A DNA stretch of 64,000 bases, taken from positions 52,997 to 116,996 of the forward strand of contig DAONFG010000004.1 of the NCBI GenBank assembly GCA_035403465.1, written 5' to 3'. Below the pieces are notes generated by a model. It worked only from the letters and a program-made list of their open reading frames with translations. It had not been told where the DNA came from and did not search any database. The position numbers and the translations under genes were made by a program. Within the stretch, counting starts at the first letter, position 1. Every line of letters starts with the position of its first letter. Below are positions 43,636-51,158 of the stretch, piece after piece. The DNA comes from JAAYBQ01 sp035403465 (GTDB taxonomy: Bacteria > Spirochaetota > UBA4802 > UBA5550).

Positions 43636-44232
43636 CTATTTAAGATATGATTTTAATAACGTTTCAATTTTTTGAATAGTCTGCTTAAACAATTTTGTTA
43701 GTTCATTGGTATCATCGGATGAGAAAACATCTGCCATAACTATTTTATCAGCATCATCAAGAACGTTTTCTTCAAATAATAAATTTCTTTCAAAATATAA
43801 CTGATAGGATTTCTTTAATCTCGATATATACTTGAATAAAATAAATATTTCATCGATAATTCTTCGATCAAGAAGCATTTCAGCTTCAATCAAATATGCA
43901 TTCAATGTAAGTATATGGTCATCTAGCTTATGTACTTTTGCTTCATAAATATTCTTGATCGCTTGTAAAGGATTTTCGTTTACATCACAATCGCTCGGAA
44001 AATCTCTGGAAAATGTTTTATATGAGCGAAGGTAGTTACATGCATTTCTTATTTTATAAATGTTCTTAAGTAAGTTATTAATAATCTCTTGCTTTAACTT
44101 CCAGCGCGACTCTTTTTGCCATGAATTAATTCCATGCAAAGCGCCAATCGCTGCTGCAGCAGCACTTACAGCTATTACAATATTACATATAGATTCTATT
44201 ATTTTATCATTTGTCATGATTTCACTAACCAT
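43636..44232 (-). CDS. Membrane-anchored helical protein of unknown function
   Basis: Unrecognised 198-residue protein. One N-terminal hydrophobic helix (about 13-34, ICNIVIAVSAAAAAIGAL) anchors it; the rest is a charged helical domain rich in Lys, Asp, Asn and Ile. The sequence is markedly AT-rich compared with housekeeping genes, and it lies between toxin-antitoxin genes and an Mrr nuclease, so it was probably acquired horizontally. The layout of helix plus helical domain resembles effector or phage-exclusion proteins, but nothing specific is seen. A second ATG at 44217 is also possible. Confidence 0.62.
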   Translation of the reverse strand: MVSEIMTNDKIIESICNIVIAVSAAAAAIGALHGINSWQKESRWKLKQEIINNLLKNIYKIRNACNYLRSYKTFSRDFPSDCDVNENPLQAIKNIYEAKVHKLDDHILTLNAYLIEAEMLLDRRIIDEIFILFKYISRLKKSYQLYFERNLLFEENVLDDADKIVMADVFSSDDTNELTKLFKQTIQKIETLLKSYLK

Positions 44233-44420
44233 TATTTTTTATTTCTGTCAACATGCATACAAAAATAATTTGTTCAAGATAAGAGGAAAATGAGTAATAA
44301 TTTTTTTACACAAGGTATATAAAATGAAATCCCTGTCTTTAGAATATAAACTTTAATTATTTGACAAATTGCGTATTATACGTCATTTGAATAATATTCA
44401 TAGAACTTGCGAGTATCTCA

Positions 44421-45296
44421 ATGGACAATGATGCCTTAAAAATTATCGGCTGGATGGCTATTCTCTTATTTTTTAGTCCTTTTATTGTCGCGGCTGTTCA
44501 AGATGCAACAGTCTTTATTAAAAAGTCTATTCGTGATAAGATTTATAATTTGCGACGTCCATACATGCCATGTAAACATGGCGTAAAACGTGCTTTTGCT
44601 GATGTTAGCCTTTGTCCTGACTGTCTTGATGAGCATAATAAAATGATGGCTGAAAGGGATAAAGAACGAGAACGTATTAGACAGGATGCACAAAACAGAG
44701 AAAGGATCAAATATTCTAACTGGGCTGAAGATGTTCATATGACCGAATATCTTCAAACAATGAATCCTATAAAGTTTGAAGAACTGGTAAGCTATTTATA
44801 TACTCAAATGGGTTATGAAACTGAACTTACAACCGCAACCGGGGATCACGGTGTAGATTTATTCGTATATAAAGATGACAAGAAGATTGCTATACAATGC
44901 AAAAGGGTTATAAGCAAGGTGGGTGAACCTGTTATCAGGGATCTGTACGGGGCAATGCATGATGCAGGTGCGGATGCAGCAATAATTGTAACAACAGGTT
45001 CTGTATCAAAACAGGCTAAAGCATGGATACAGAATAAGCCTATAGAAATTATTGAGCTGCTGGCACTCCGTAAACTTATAGGACAGCATATCCCCAGGAA
45101 TATGATAGAGATCCCGAAGGAAGTCAGTATTTCCACAAGAAGCAAAACATATTGTCCTCGTTGTGGAAATTCCATGCGTATGATCGATACTAAAAATGGC
45201 AGTTTTTACGGCTGCCGTTCTTATCCTTCATGCAGATATACAATATCAGCAAAAAGATTTAATCGTGCCAATTCATTAAAAAGACCTTGGGATTGA
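44421..45296 (+). CDS. Membrane-anchored Mrr-type restriction endonuclease with zinc finger
   Basis: Domains in order: N-terminal membrane helix (about 8-27); Cys51, Cys65 and Cys68 with His53 as a possible zinc site; a charged coiled coil (70-97); an Mrr_cat endonuclease domain (115-225) with Glu120, Asp146 (GDHGVDLFV) and Gln159-x-Lys161 (QCKR); and a topoisomerase-type C4 zinc ribbon (Cys245, 248, 265, 271). Mrr-like enzymes cut modified or foreign DNA. The active-site residues are complete. No methyltransferase is encoded nearby, so a type IV-like role is inferred. AT-rich. Confidence 0.87.
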   Translation: MDNDALKIIGWMAILLFFSPFIVAAVQDATVFIKKSIRDKIYNLRRPYMPCKHGVKRAFADVSLCPDCLDEHNKMMAERDKERERIRQDAQNRERIKYSNWAEDVHMTEYLQTMNPIKFEELVSYLYTQMGYETELTTATGDHGVDLFVYKDDKKIAIQCKRVISKVGEPVIRDLYGAMHDAGADAAIIVTTGSVSKQAKAWIQNKPIEIIELLALRKLIGQHIPRNMIEIPKEVSISTRSKTYCPRCGNSMRMIDTKNGSFYGCRSYPSCRYTISAKRFNRANSLKRPWD

Positions 45297-45404
45297 CTGC
45301 GTATGCCGTTTATTTCTATCAGTACAAGAATTTTGTAAATTTTCGATTGTTCTAAAAACTTCATCCACACGTAATATAATAATCATTCATTTTAAATAAA
45401 ACTC

Positions 45405-45434
45405 TTGACTCAGTAGCCATTTTTTGGCTACATT
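45405..45434 (+). promoter_or_regulatory. Promoter and operator of the RelE/XRE pair
   Basis: TTGACT (45405-45410), an 18-base spacer and TACATT (45429-45434). An inverted repeat GTAGCC (45413-45418) / GGCTAC (45426-45431) occupies the spacer and the -10 box. The toxin ATG at 45440 lies at the expected transcription start, so the mRNA would be leaderless. Confidence 0.6.
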
Positions 45435-45439
45435 AACTT

Positions 45440-45703
45440 ATGTACGATGTAAAATTCAACAAGCAGGTAAAGAAGAACATCGAGAAGATACCAGCATCCG
45501 CTCAGAAAAAGTTCTTCTTTCTTGTTGAAGACCTGGCTTCTTCCGGGCCAGTAAGACCGGAATGGCCGAATTACAGCAGGTTAAATGACAACGAATACCA
45601 TTGTCACCTTTCACATAAATGGGTTGCCTGTTGGAGACATGAAAAAAAAACAGTAATAATAGAGGTCTACTATGCAGGTTCACGTGAAAACGCCCCGTAT
45701 TAA
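45440..45703 (+). CDS. RelE/HigB-type toxin
   Basis: An 87-residue RelE-superfamily mRNA interferase: MYDVKFNKQVKKNIEKIPASA, then RLNDNEYHCHLSHKWVACWRHEKKT (split here: strand NEYHCHLS, then WVACWRHE) and the C-terminal VIIEVYYAGSRENAPY. The conserved Arg and His positions of the fold are present. Toxin first, antitoxin second, 32-base overlap with the XRE gene, as in higBA loci. No leader for ribosome binding is seen; initiation is probably on leaderless RNA. Confidence 0.88.
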   Translation: MYDVKFNKQVKKNIEKIPASAQKKFFFLVEDLASSGPVRPEWPNYSRLNDNEYHCHLSHKWVACWRHEKKTVIIEVYYAGSRENAPY

Positions 45704-46034
45704 AATAGATATGACAGGTGATATTCCCATTAAGGTCATCAATCTCCTGAAAGAGGTATACGGGAAAAAGGTCAGTATAACAGAAACTGATGAGTATACC
45801 AGTGTTAAGGATTCTGACTGGTATAAAAAGATGAAGAAGAATATTACGCCCGGCGAGACTGTGGCATTCTACCGTAAAATGCACGGGATGACGCAGAAGG
45901 AGCTTGGCGAAAAGCTGGGTAATTTTTCAAAGCAGAATATCTCTGAAATTGAAAGAAACATCAGGCCTGTGAGTAAAAAGACAGCGAAGCAGCTTTCAGA
46001 AATATTCAATATTTCTGTTGATAGATTGATTTAG
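45672..46034 (+). CDS. XRE-family antitoxin (HigA-like)
   Basis: A 120-residue protein whose C-terminal half (about 60-120) is a helix-turn-helix XRE domain: VAFYRKMHGMTQKELGEKLG, then NISEIERNIRPVSKKTAKQL. The N-terminal part probably holds the toxin-binding segment. It likely binds the inverted repeat in the promoter at 45413-45431. AGAGG lies 6 bases before the ATG. Partner of the preceding RelE-type toxin. Confidence 0.9.
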   Translation: MQVHVKTPRIKIDMTGDIPIKVINLLKEVYGKKVSITETDEYTSVKDSDWYKKMKKNITPGETVAFYRKMHGMTQKELGEKLGNFSKQNISEIERNIRPVSKKTAKQLSEIFNISVDRLI

Positions 46035-46172
46035 AATACTAATATTCCTGATTACAGGGTAATGCTGGAGAAAGATCAGCATTAAGATTTATCCCCGTAT
46101 TAAATAAGATGCAGAATTCAATTCAGGATTCGTTCTTCATGTAACTTCTCAAAATTTATTGCATCTACATAT

Positions 46173-46182
46173 AAACCGGTTT
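46173..46182. promoter_or_regulatory. AAACCGGTTT palindrome before the MBL-fold gene
   Basis: The 10-bp palindrome lies 7 bases before the ATG, where a ribosome site would be expected. The same 8-base core occurs twice before the FecR lipoprotein gene. A shared regulator is possible but unproven. Confidence 0.3.
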
Positions 46183-46189
46183 AACAGCA

Positions 46190-47251
46190 ATGAAACGAAA
46201 ACTTATTATAATACTTGCAGGTGTCCTGATGATAACAAGCCTTGTCTATGGAATTAATGACGAAGATGACAACGGGTTCAGCGAAGAGAAATGGAGAGAA
46301 TCTGTGCAGGCAGTGGACAGGTCGCAGTTCCACGCGCTTCATGTTGATGGCGGTAAGTATTTTAATCCATGGATGGTCATGGAGATGAAGGGCTTTGCAG
46401 AGATAATGAAATGGCGCTTCTTTGCTGATAAGCAGGCATACTCGGAGCTTGAAGAATCCGCACTGCCGGCAGTTAAACCGCTGACTGCGGAATTCATAAA
46501 CACGCACGATAACTTTATGTCATGGATAGGGCACGCCTCGGTTATAATCAAATCTGCAGGTAGCGTAATACTGGTTGACCCGGTGTTCGGTGACATCCCT
46601 TTTGTAAAGAAGAGACGGACTCAAAGCGCAATAACATATAATGATGCTTCACGCATAACCGGAAGCGTAACAGTTCTTCTTACACATAACCACTACGACC
46701 ACCTTGACAGTAAGAGTATGGAGAGCATACCTGCGGGAGCTAAATTCATTGTTCCTGCCGGTCTCCGTAAGACCGTGGAAAAACTCGGCGCGTCGGATAT
46801 CGCTGAAATGGACTGGTGGGAGGAGCTCAGAGTCGATGGAATTAAAATTATTTTCCTTCCATCCCAGCACTGGTCAAAGCGCGGGATGTTTGACATGAAC
46901 AAGTCACTGTGGGGTTCGTTCCTTGTTGATACAGGTAAAAAGAGAATATTTGTCTGCGGGGATTCGGGGTATTCATTGCTGTACAGGGAGATTGCCGCGA
47001 AGTACCCGGCCATAGACTACGCGTTCATGTCTTTGGGGGCGTTTCATCCCAGGTGGTTCATGCATTACTCGCACCAGGATGCTGATGAGGCTGTCAGGGG
47101 ATTCCGTGACCTTAATGCGAAGGTGATGGTTCCGTTTCACTGGGGAGCGTTCCGTCTTGGGGATGAGCCCGAAGGTTACCCGGCCATTCATGTGAAGCTG
47201 AAATTTCCTGAAGCAAGGATCACCGACTGCGGAGAGGTGATAAAAATTTAG
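46190..47251 (+). CDS. Exported metallo-beta-lactamase-fold hydrolase (NAPE-PLD/UlaG-like)
   Basis: The signal peptide (about 1-21) is followed by a metallo-beta-lactamase domain with the zinc motif His166-x-His168-x-Asp170-His171 (THNHYDHLD), the upstream WIGHASVII, and PSQHWSKRG, DSGYS and PFHWGAF segments typical of the N-acylphosphatidylethanolamine phospholipase D-like branch. It probably hydrolyses a phosphodiester of a lipid in the periplasm. It has a 9-base gap to the small Cys-rich gene. There is no purine-rich ribosome site before the ATG. Confidence 0.88.
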   Translation: MKRKLIIILAGVLMITSLVYGINDEDDNGFSEEKWRESVQAVDRSQFHALHVDGGKYFNPWMVMEMKGFAEIMKWRFFADKQAYSELEESALPAVKPLTAEFINTHDNFMSWIGHASVIIKSAGSVILVDPVFGDIPFVKKRRTQSAITYNDASRITGSVTVLLTHNHYDHLDSKSMESIPAGAKFIVPAGLRKTVEKLGASDIAEMDWWEELRVDGIKIIFLPSQHWSKRGMFDMNKSLWGSFLVDTGKKRIFVCGDSGYSLLYREIAAKYPAIDYAFMSLGAFHPRWFMHYSHQDADEAVRGFRDLNAKVMVPFHWGAFRLGDEPEGYPAIHVKLKFPEARITDCGEVIKI

Positions 47252-47259
47252 GTGATGCA

Positions 47260-47448
47260 ATGGCTTTCGTAAGAATAGAAGGATTCAGGGGACTTGTCTT
47301 TGTGCCGGAGAAAACCTCCAGTCCGAAGAAACACGCGTGTGCGGACTGCTTTGAATGCGCCTACTGCAGCGATGAAAGGTGTAAACTCTGCCTGAAAAAG
47401 AAAAGCCGTAAAAAGAATGACGTCGGCAATGACGGGAAGACCGGTTAG
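47260..47448 (+). CDS. Small cysteine-rich protein
   Basis: A 62-residue protein starting MAFVRIEGFRGLVFVP. It contains six cysteines in CADCFECAYCSDERCKLC, a spacing that could bind zinc or an Fe-S cluster, and ends in a Lys-rich tail. The family is not one I can name. AGGTG lies before the ATG. It follows the MBL gene by 8 bases and converges on the flavoprotein gene with a 2-base gap, so it is probably cotranscribed with the MBL gene. Confidence 0.7.
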   Translation: MAFVRIEGFRGLVFVPEKTSSPKKHACADCFECAYCSDERCKLCLKKKSRKKNDVGNDGKTG

Positions 47449-47450
47449 AA

Positions 47451-47993
47451 TTATTTTAAAATTTTAACTCCAAAACTGAATCCGTCTTTAAGAGCTTTTT
47501 CATTTTTACTCACAGGCATCGTTTCGGTACATACTCCAAGAGTCCCTGCAGCTTCCATTTTCAGGTAACCGCATATCTCCACGAACAGCTTCTCCACAGT
47601 TTCCGGCCCCGAGTTCGGCAGTTCGCCGCCGTATGTCATAAGCATCGCGACCTTTTTTTTGCCGCAGGTGAAATCCATGCCGTACATCCTGTCTATCATG
47701 AGCTTCATTTGCGCAGTGACGCTCCACCAGTAGATCGGTGTGGCAAGGATGATAATATCCGCTTTCCGGAGCGCGGCGTAGATTAATCCCATGTCATCTT
47801 TAATTACGCAGCCGGTACTGTCTGCTTTTTTGCATGCATCGCACCCGTTGCATGGGGAAATCTTCATATCGTGCAGAAAGAAATATTCGTTCTCAACGTC
47901 CGCTGTTTCGTTGATTCCCTTAAGCACAGAATCCAGAAGCGCTGCGGTGTTCCCTTTTTTTTTCGGGCTTCCCAGAAATGCTGCTACTTTCAT
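47451..47993 (-). CDS. NADPH-dependent FMN reductase / iron-sulfur flavoprotein
   Basis: A 180-residue flavodoxin-fold protein. FLGSPKKKGNT at 7-16 is the FMN phosphate loop, and TPIYWWSVTAQMKLMIDR is the family's flavin-binding segment. Cys48, Cys51, Cys54 and Cys62 (CNGCDACKK...GC) match the iron-sulfur flavoproteins of anaerobes, which bind a compact 4Fe-4S cluster next to FMN. The electron acceptor is not known. Transcribed alone. Confidence 0.88.
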   Translation of the reverse strand: MKVAAFLGSPKKKGNTAALLDSVLKGINETADVENEYFFLHDMKISPCNGCDACKKADSTGCVIKDDMGLIYAALRKADIIILATPIYWWSVTAQMKLMIDRMYGMDFTCGKKKVAMLMTYGGELPNSGPETVEKLFVEICGYLKMEAAGTLGVCTETMPVSKNEKALKDGFSFGVKILK

Positions 47994-48096
47994 AAAGTTC
48001 GCTCCAGACTGAATTTTTATTAATGAATCGCTTCTTATCCATGAATTATAAGCTGTTTATGTCTATAATTTTTTTGAATTATTGTCATGGTCTTAG

Positions 48097-48157
48097 CTTG
48101 CAAGTCTGGACATGGATATCACCGCGTACCGGTACATGCTTGTAAGCCCGGTCGATT
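48097..48157. repeat. 61-bp diverged repeat, copy 1 (before tolC)
   Basis: Contains CTTGCAAG at 48097 and CTTGTAAG at 48139, 42 bases apart. The last 27 bases (48131-48157) are identical to 51004-51030, and the left part is similar at the same offset. It sits 80 bases before the TolC-like start. Confidence 0.8.
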
Positions 48158-48237
48158 AGTTGTGCTATCTGGTGTACCCTCGCATCATGAATGAACGTCA
48201 TCGGATGCCCATTCAGAGATACATATGTGAGGTAAAT

Positions 48238-49626
48238 ATGAAATATTTTAATGCTGCACTTACAGTGGTAATTATTATTGCCGCGGCCTGTTTTCAGGTT
48301 CGGGCTGAAGGGGAGAATAAGGGCATATCATTCAACGAGTATATTAAAACTGTTACTGGTACTCTTCCCGCGCTTAAAAAGAACAGGCTGCAGGTTGACA
48401 GGGCGAAGAACAGCCTTGATGGAGCTTACAGTTCCGGTGATGTCAACATTACGGGCAGCGGTTCCTGGTCGTCAGCCGAAGATTACACAACATCAGGAAG
48501 AGTGACGGATTACCAGTTTAAAGCCGGCGCCTCGAAAAAAATAACACAAACCGGAACTACCATAGAAGCAGGGGTAGGGCATGATACAATAAACACTGAA
48601 GGTTATGGAACAAAATATTATCCATCGGTGTATGTTAAATTTTCGCAGTCTGTCCTCAAAAATTCTTTTGGTGTTATCGACAGGTACTCGGTGAATAACG
48701 CTTCGATGAAACTGGAAATTGAAAAATTAAGGCAGGCCGAGTCAGATAAAACTACTCTTAACTATTACAAAAAACTCTACTTTTCATGGATCGAAATCAC
48801 AGAACGCCTTGAACTGCTGAATGCTTCAATTAAATACGCATTTATGATTGAAGCTGATACAGATAAAAAATACAGGAGCGGGCTTACAGGGATTGAGGAC
48901 CTTTATAATGCCCGGGCCCTTGTTACACAGTACAGGATACAATACGAGAGCCTGCTTTCCGAAAGAAGTGCAGTCGAGGCGGAGATGGAGGTATTCCTGG
49001 GAAACACAGCATCACCGGACAGGGGGGAATTTAACAAAATGTATACAGAGGTAAAAACCATCGGGTATAATACAGTCCCTTTTGTACGGACTCAGAATGC
49101 GGAGATATTCAGGCTCACAAAGAATAACCTCGTTTATGCCGGTGAAGTAAAAAATAACAGCCTGCTTCCTGAACTGAATATTGTTGCACAATACACAAGA
49201 AAATCCGCAAAGGATGAATTCTCTGCGTCCTTTACCGGGCTTGGTGAATCGGATTACTATGTGGGATTTACCGCATCATACCCTTTGTTGAATACTGAAG
49301 CAGAAAGTGCAGTCAGGGAGTCCGAAATTGCAATTGAGGAGATTAATGCCGAGTATGAAATATCGGAAAACGCATACCGGACTGATATTGAAAAGCTTGT
49401 CAGGGAACAGGATAGCATCAAAAAAATGATCGCGTTTTCCGAAACCAGGATAAACTCACTGGAGGCAAGATATGCCACTGTGTATAAAAAATATAAACAG
49501 GGAAACCAGTCACTTCAGGTTGTGATAGATGCCCTGCAGGATATAACAACCGAGAAGACAGCGCTCTTCAGGTATAAAAGTAATCTTATACAGGGGTACA
49601 TAGATTACAGCGATTTAACCAGGTAG
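48238..49626 (+). CDS. TolC-like outer-membrane efflux protein
   Basis: Outer-membrane channel of the TolC/OEP family, 462 residues. From the ATG at 48238 (GAGGT before it) it has a signal peptide (MKYFNAALTVVIIIAAACFQVRA segment, about 23 residues). Long coiled-coil helices such as LRQAESDKTTLNYYKKLYFS and a C-terminal repeat (YRTDIEKLVREQDSIKKM) alternate with beta strands. In-frame ATGs up to 48160 add a non-signal-like extension and lie in the repeat region. It is part of the cluster with the AraC-type regulator and the RND pump; no adaptor protein is encoded. Confidence 0.88.
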   Translation: MKYFNAALTVVIIIAAACFQVRAEGENKGISFNEYIKTVTGTLPALKKNRLQVDRAKNSLDGAYSSGDVNITGSGSWSSAEDYTTSGRVTDYQFKAGASKKITQTGTTIEAGVGHDTINTEGYGTKYYPSVYVKFSQSVLKNSFGVIDRYSVNNASMKLEIEKLRQAESDKTTLNYYKKLYFSWIEITERLELLNASIKYAFMIEADTDKKYRSGLTGIEDLYNARALVTQYRIQYESLLSERSAVEAEMEVFLGNTASPDRGEFNKMYTEVKTIGYNTVPFVRTQNAEIFRLTKNNLVYAGEVKNNSLLPELNIVAQYTRKSAKDEFSASFTGLGESDYYVGFTASYPLLNTEAESAVRESEIAIEEINAEYEISENAYRTDIEKLVREQDSIKKMIAFSETRINSLEARYATVYKKYKQGNQSLQVVIDALQDITTEKTALFRYKSNLIQGYIDYSDLTR

Positions 49627-49739
49627 CATCCTGGTTTCCAGGGGTTGTGGAAAGCAGTTTTGCAGGTCAACACATTAAATTTTTCTTGAATTACCATGCG
49701 TATATTAGTTATTCATACTAATATTTACCGGAAGGTCAT

Positions 49740-49761
49740 CCCCGCCGCCGGAGCGGCGGGG
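49740..49761. repeat. GC-rich hairpin upstream of the membrane AraC regulator
   Basis: CCCCGCCG (49740-49747) pairs with CGGCGGGG (49754-49761), loop CCGGAG. It is followed by AAAATTTT. It may weakly end the tolC transcript or be a dispersed palindrome. Confidence 0.65.
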
Positions 49762-49799
49762 AAAATTTTCCCCAAGCATTGTAATTCAGGATAAAAATA

Positions 49800-50981
49800 A
49801 TGGATACCATTATCTGGCGTTTACTCGATTTTCTTGCTGTTGCCGAATTCTCACAGGCCGTGTTGCTTGTGTTCATACTCCTTGTAATGGAGAGGAACAG
49901 GCGGGCCAATATATTCTTCGCCGTGTTTATACTCATACTGTCATCAAACTTTTTTTCATTATATCTGATGAAGGCAGACATGAAGGTAGTGTCATCCATC
50001 TTCTTCCTTGTAGCAGTACCGGGCATATCGCTGACCGGGGTCTGTATATATTTCTATGCAATGTTTATTACCGGATTGCTTGAAGGACTCAGGGTGAAGC
50101 ACATTCTTCACCTGGGTGTTTACCTGGCCAGCCTTGGTGTGACAGTTGCTGCAATGTTGAGCATAGACGGCAACCCGGCGCGGGCGGTACTGAAGGACTC
50201 GGTACTTTTCAGAAACTCTATATTCACAGTCATAAGCGCGGGACTTCTCTGTTCCATAGGCTACATCGTGTACACGCTTGCTCTCCTTAAAAGGTATTAT
50301 GACAGGATCGGTAATTATTATTCCGACATAGAGCGCATGAGCCTTAACTGGGTACGGCTGCTTTCAGCCATGTCATTCCTGGTGCTTGTCTTCTGGTGCG
50401 TCGGATTCTGGCTTGGACATCTCCATGTTATTCCAAGGAGCCCGGCGGGTATGACTATTAATTTAATTATGCTCATAGCAATAATATTCGTCACTGCCTA
50501 TCGTCTCATAAACCAGCCGGAGATTTTCAAGTACAATGTTGAGATGACACATGAAATTGAGGAGACTGATTCTCAGGCTGGAGGTGAAAAGTACGCAAGG
50601 CAGAGCATAGACGACAGGATGCAGGATGAATACCTGGAGAAACTTAAACAGTACATGGAGGGGGAGAAGCCCTATCTCAATGAAAACATCACCATCAAGG
50701 ACCTTTCCGAAGAGATAAAAATTCCTTCGCACCACCTTTCTATCGTGATAAACAACCGGCTTGGTAAAAATTTCTATACCTTTATAAACGATTACAGGAT
50801 AAAAGAGGCATTATCCATACTGAACGATCCTGAAAATTCCGACGCGAGTATACTTGCCATTGCGTTCAGGGCGGGCTTCAATTCAAAATCAACCTTCAAT
50901 TCCGTGTTCAAAAAAATCACCGGAAAAACTCCTTCCGAATACAGAAGTACATCAGGATTCAGGTCTGAACTTGCAAGTTAG
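49800..50981 (+). CDS. Membrane AraC-family transcriptional regulator
   Basis: The N-terminal 240 residues hold about seven membrane helices (near 14-30, 37-54, 64-86, 99-116, 136-160, 186-206, 218-236), followed by a cytoplasmic linker and an AraC-type DNA-binding domain (about 285-385) with two helix-turn-helix units: ITIKDLSEEIKIPSHHLSIV and ILAIAFRAGFNSKSTFNSVFK. The build suggests that it senses a membrane or periplasmic signal. Its place between tolC and the RND gene suggests that it controls them, perhaps through the 61-bp repeats. No clear ribosome site. Confidence 0.9.
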   Translation: MDTIIWRLLDFLAVAEFSQAVLLVFILLVMERNRRANIFFAVFILILSSNFFSLYLMKADMKVVSSIFFLVAVPGISLTGVCIYFYAMFITGLLEGLRVKHILHLGVYLASLGVTVAAMLSIDGNPARAVLKDSVLFRNSIFTVISAGLLCSIGYIVYTLALLKRYYDRIGNYYSDIERMSLNWVRLLSAMSFLVLVFWCVGFWLGHLHVIPRSPAGMTINLIMLIAIIFVTAYRLINQPEIFKYNVEMTHEIEETDSQAGGEKYARQSIDDRMQDEYLEKLKQYMEGEKPYLNENITIKDLSEEIKIPSHHLSIVINNRLGKNFYTFINDYRIKEALSILNDPENSDASILAIAFRAGFNSKSTFNSVFKKITGKTPSEYRSTSGFRSELAS

Positions 50982-51030
50982 GACTGATTAACGTCCGCCT
51001 TGCGGTACATGCTTGTAAGCCCGGTCGATT
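50970..51030. repeat. 61-bp diverged repeat, copy 2 (before RND pump gene)
   Basis: CTTGCAAG at 50970 (overlapping the last codons of the AraC-family gene) and CTTGTAAG at 51012, again 42 bases apart. The right 27 bases (51004-51030) are identical to copy 1 at 48131-48157. It ends 128 bases before the pump start. Confidence 0.8.
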
Positions 51031-51081
51031 CATTTTTATTTTCGTATATATTCATGACATGATGTATGGGCCTGACCTGTA

Positions 51082-51111
51082 TGTCATTCCGGCCTTTGAG
51101 CGGGAATGACA
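51082..51111. repeat. Inverted repeat in the RND leader
   Basis: TGTCATTCC (51082-51090) pairs with GGAATGACA (51103-51111). This 'TCATTCC...GGAATGA' form is a common dispersed intergenic palindrome. Confidence 0.65.
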
Positions 51112-51158
51112 GTTCATTTTACCCGGCCCCGTCAGGATTTTTATCCAGGAGTAAGTAT

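Noticed and set aside
41808..46034. Prophage or integrative element
   Set aside because: No integrase, structural phage gene, tRNA or flanking direct repeat was seen; called an accessory island only.
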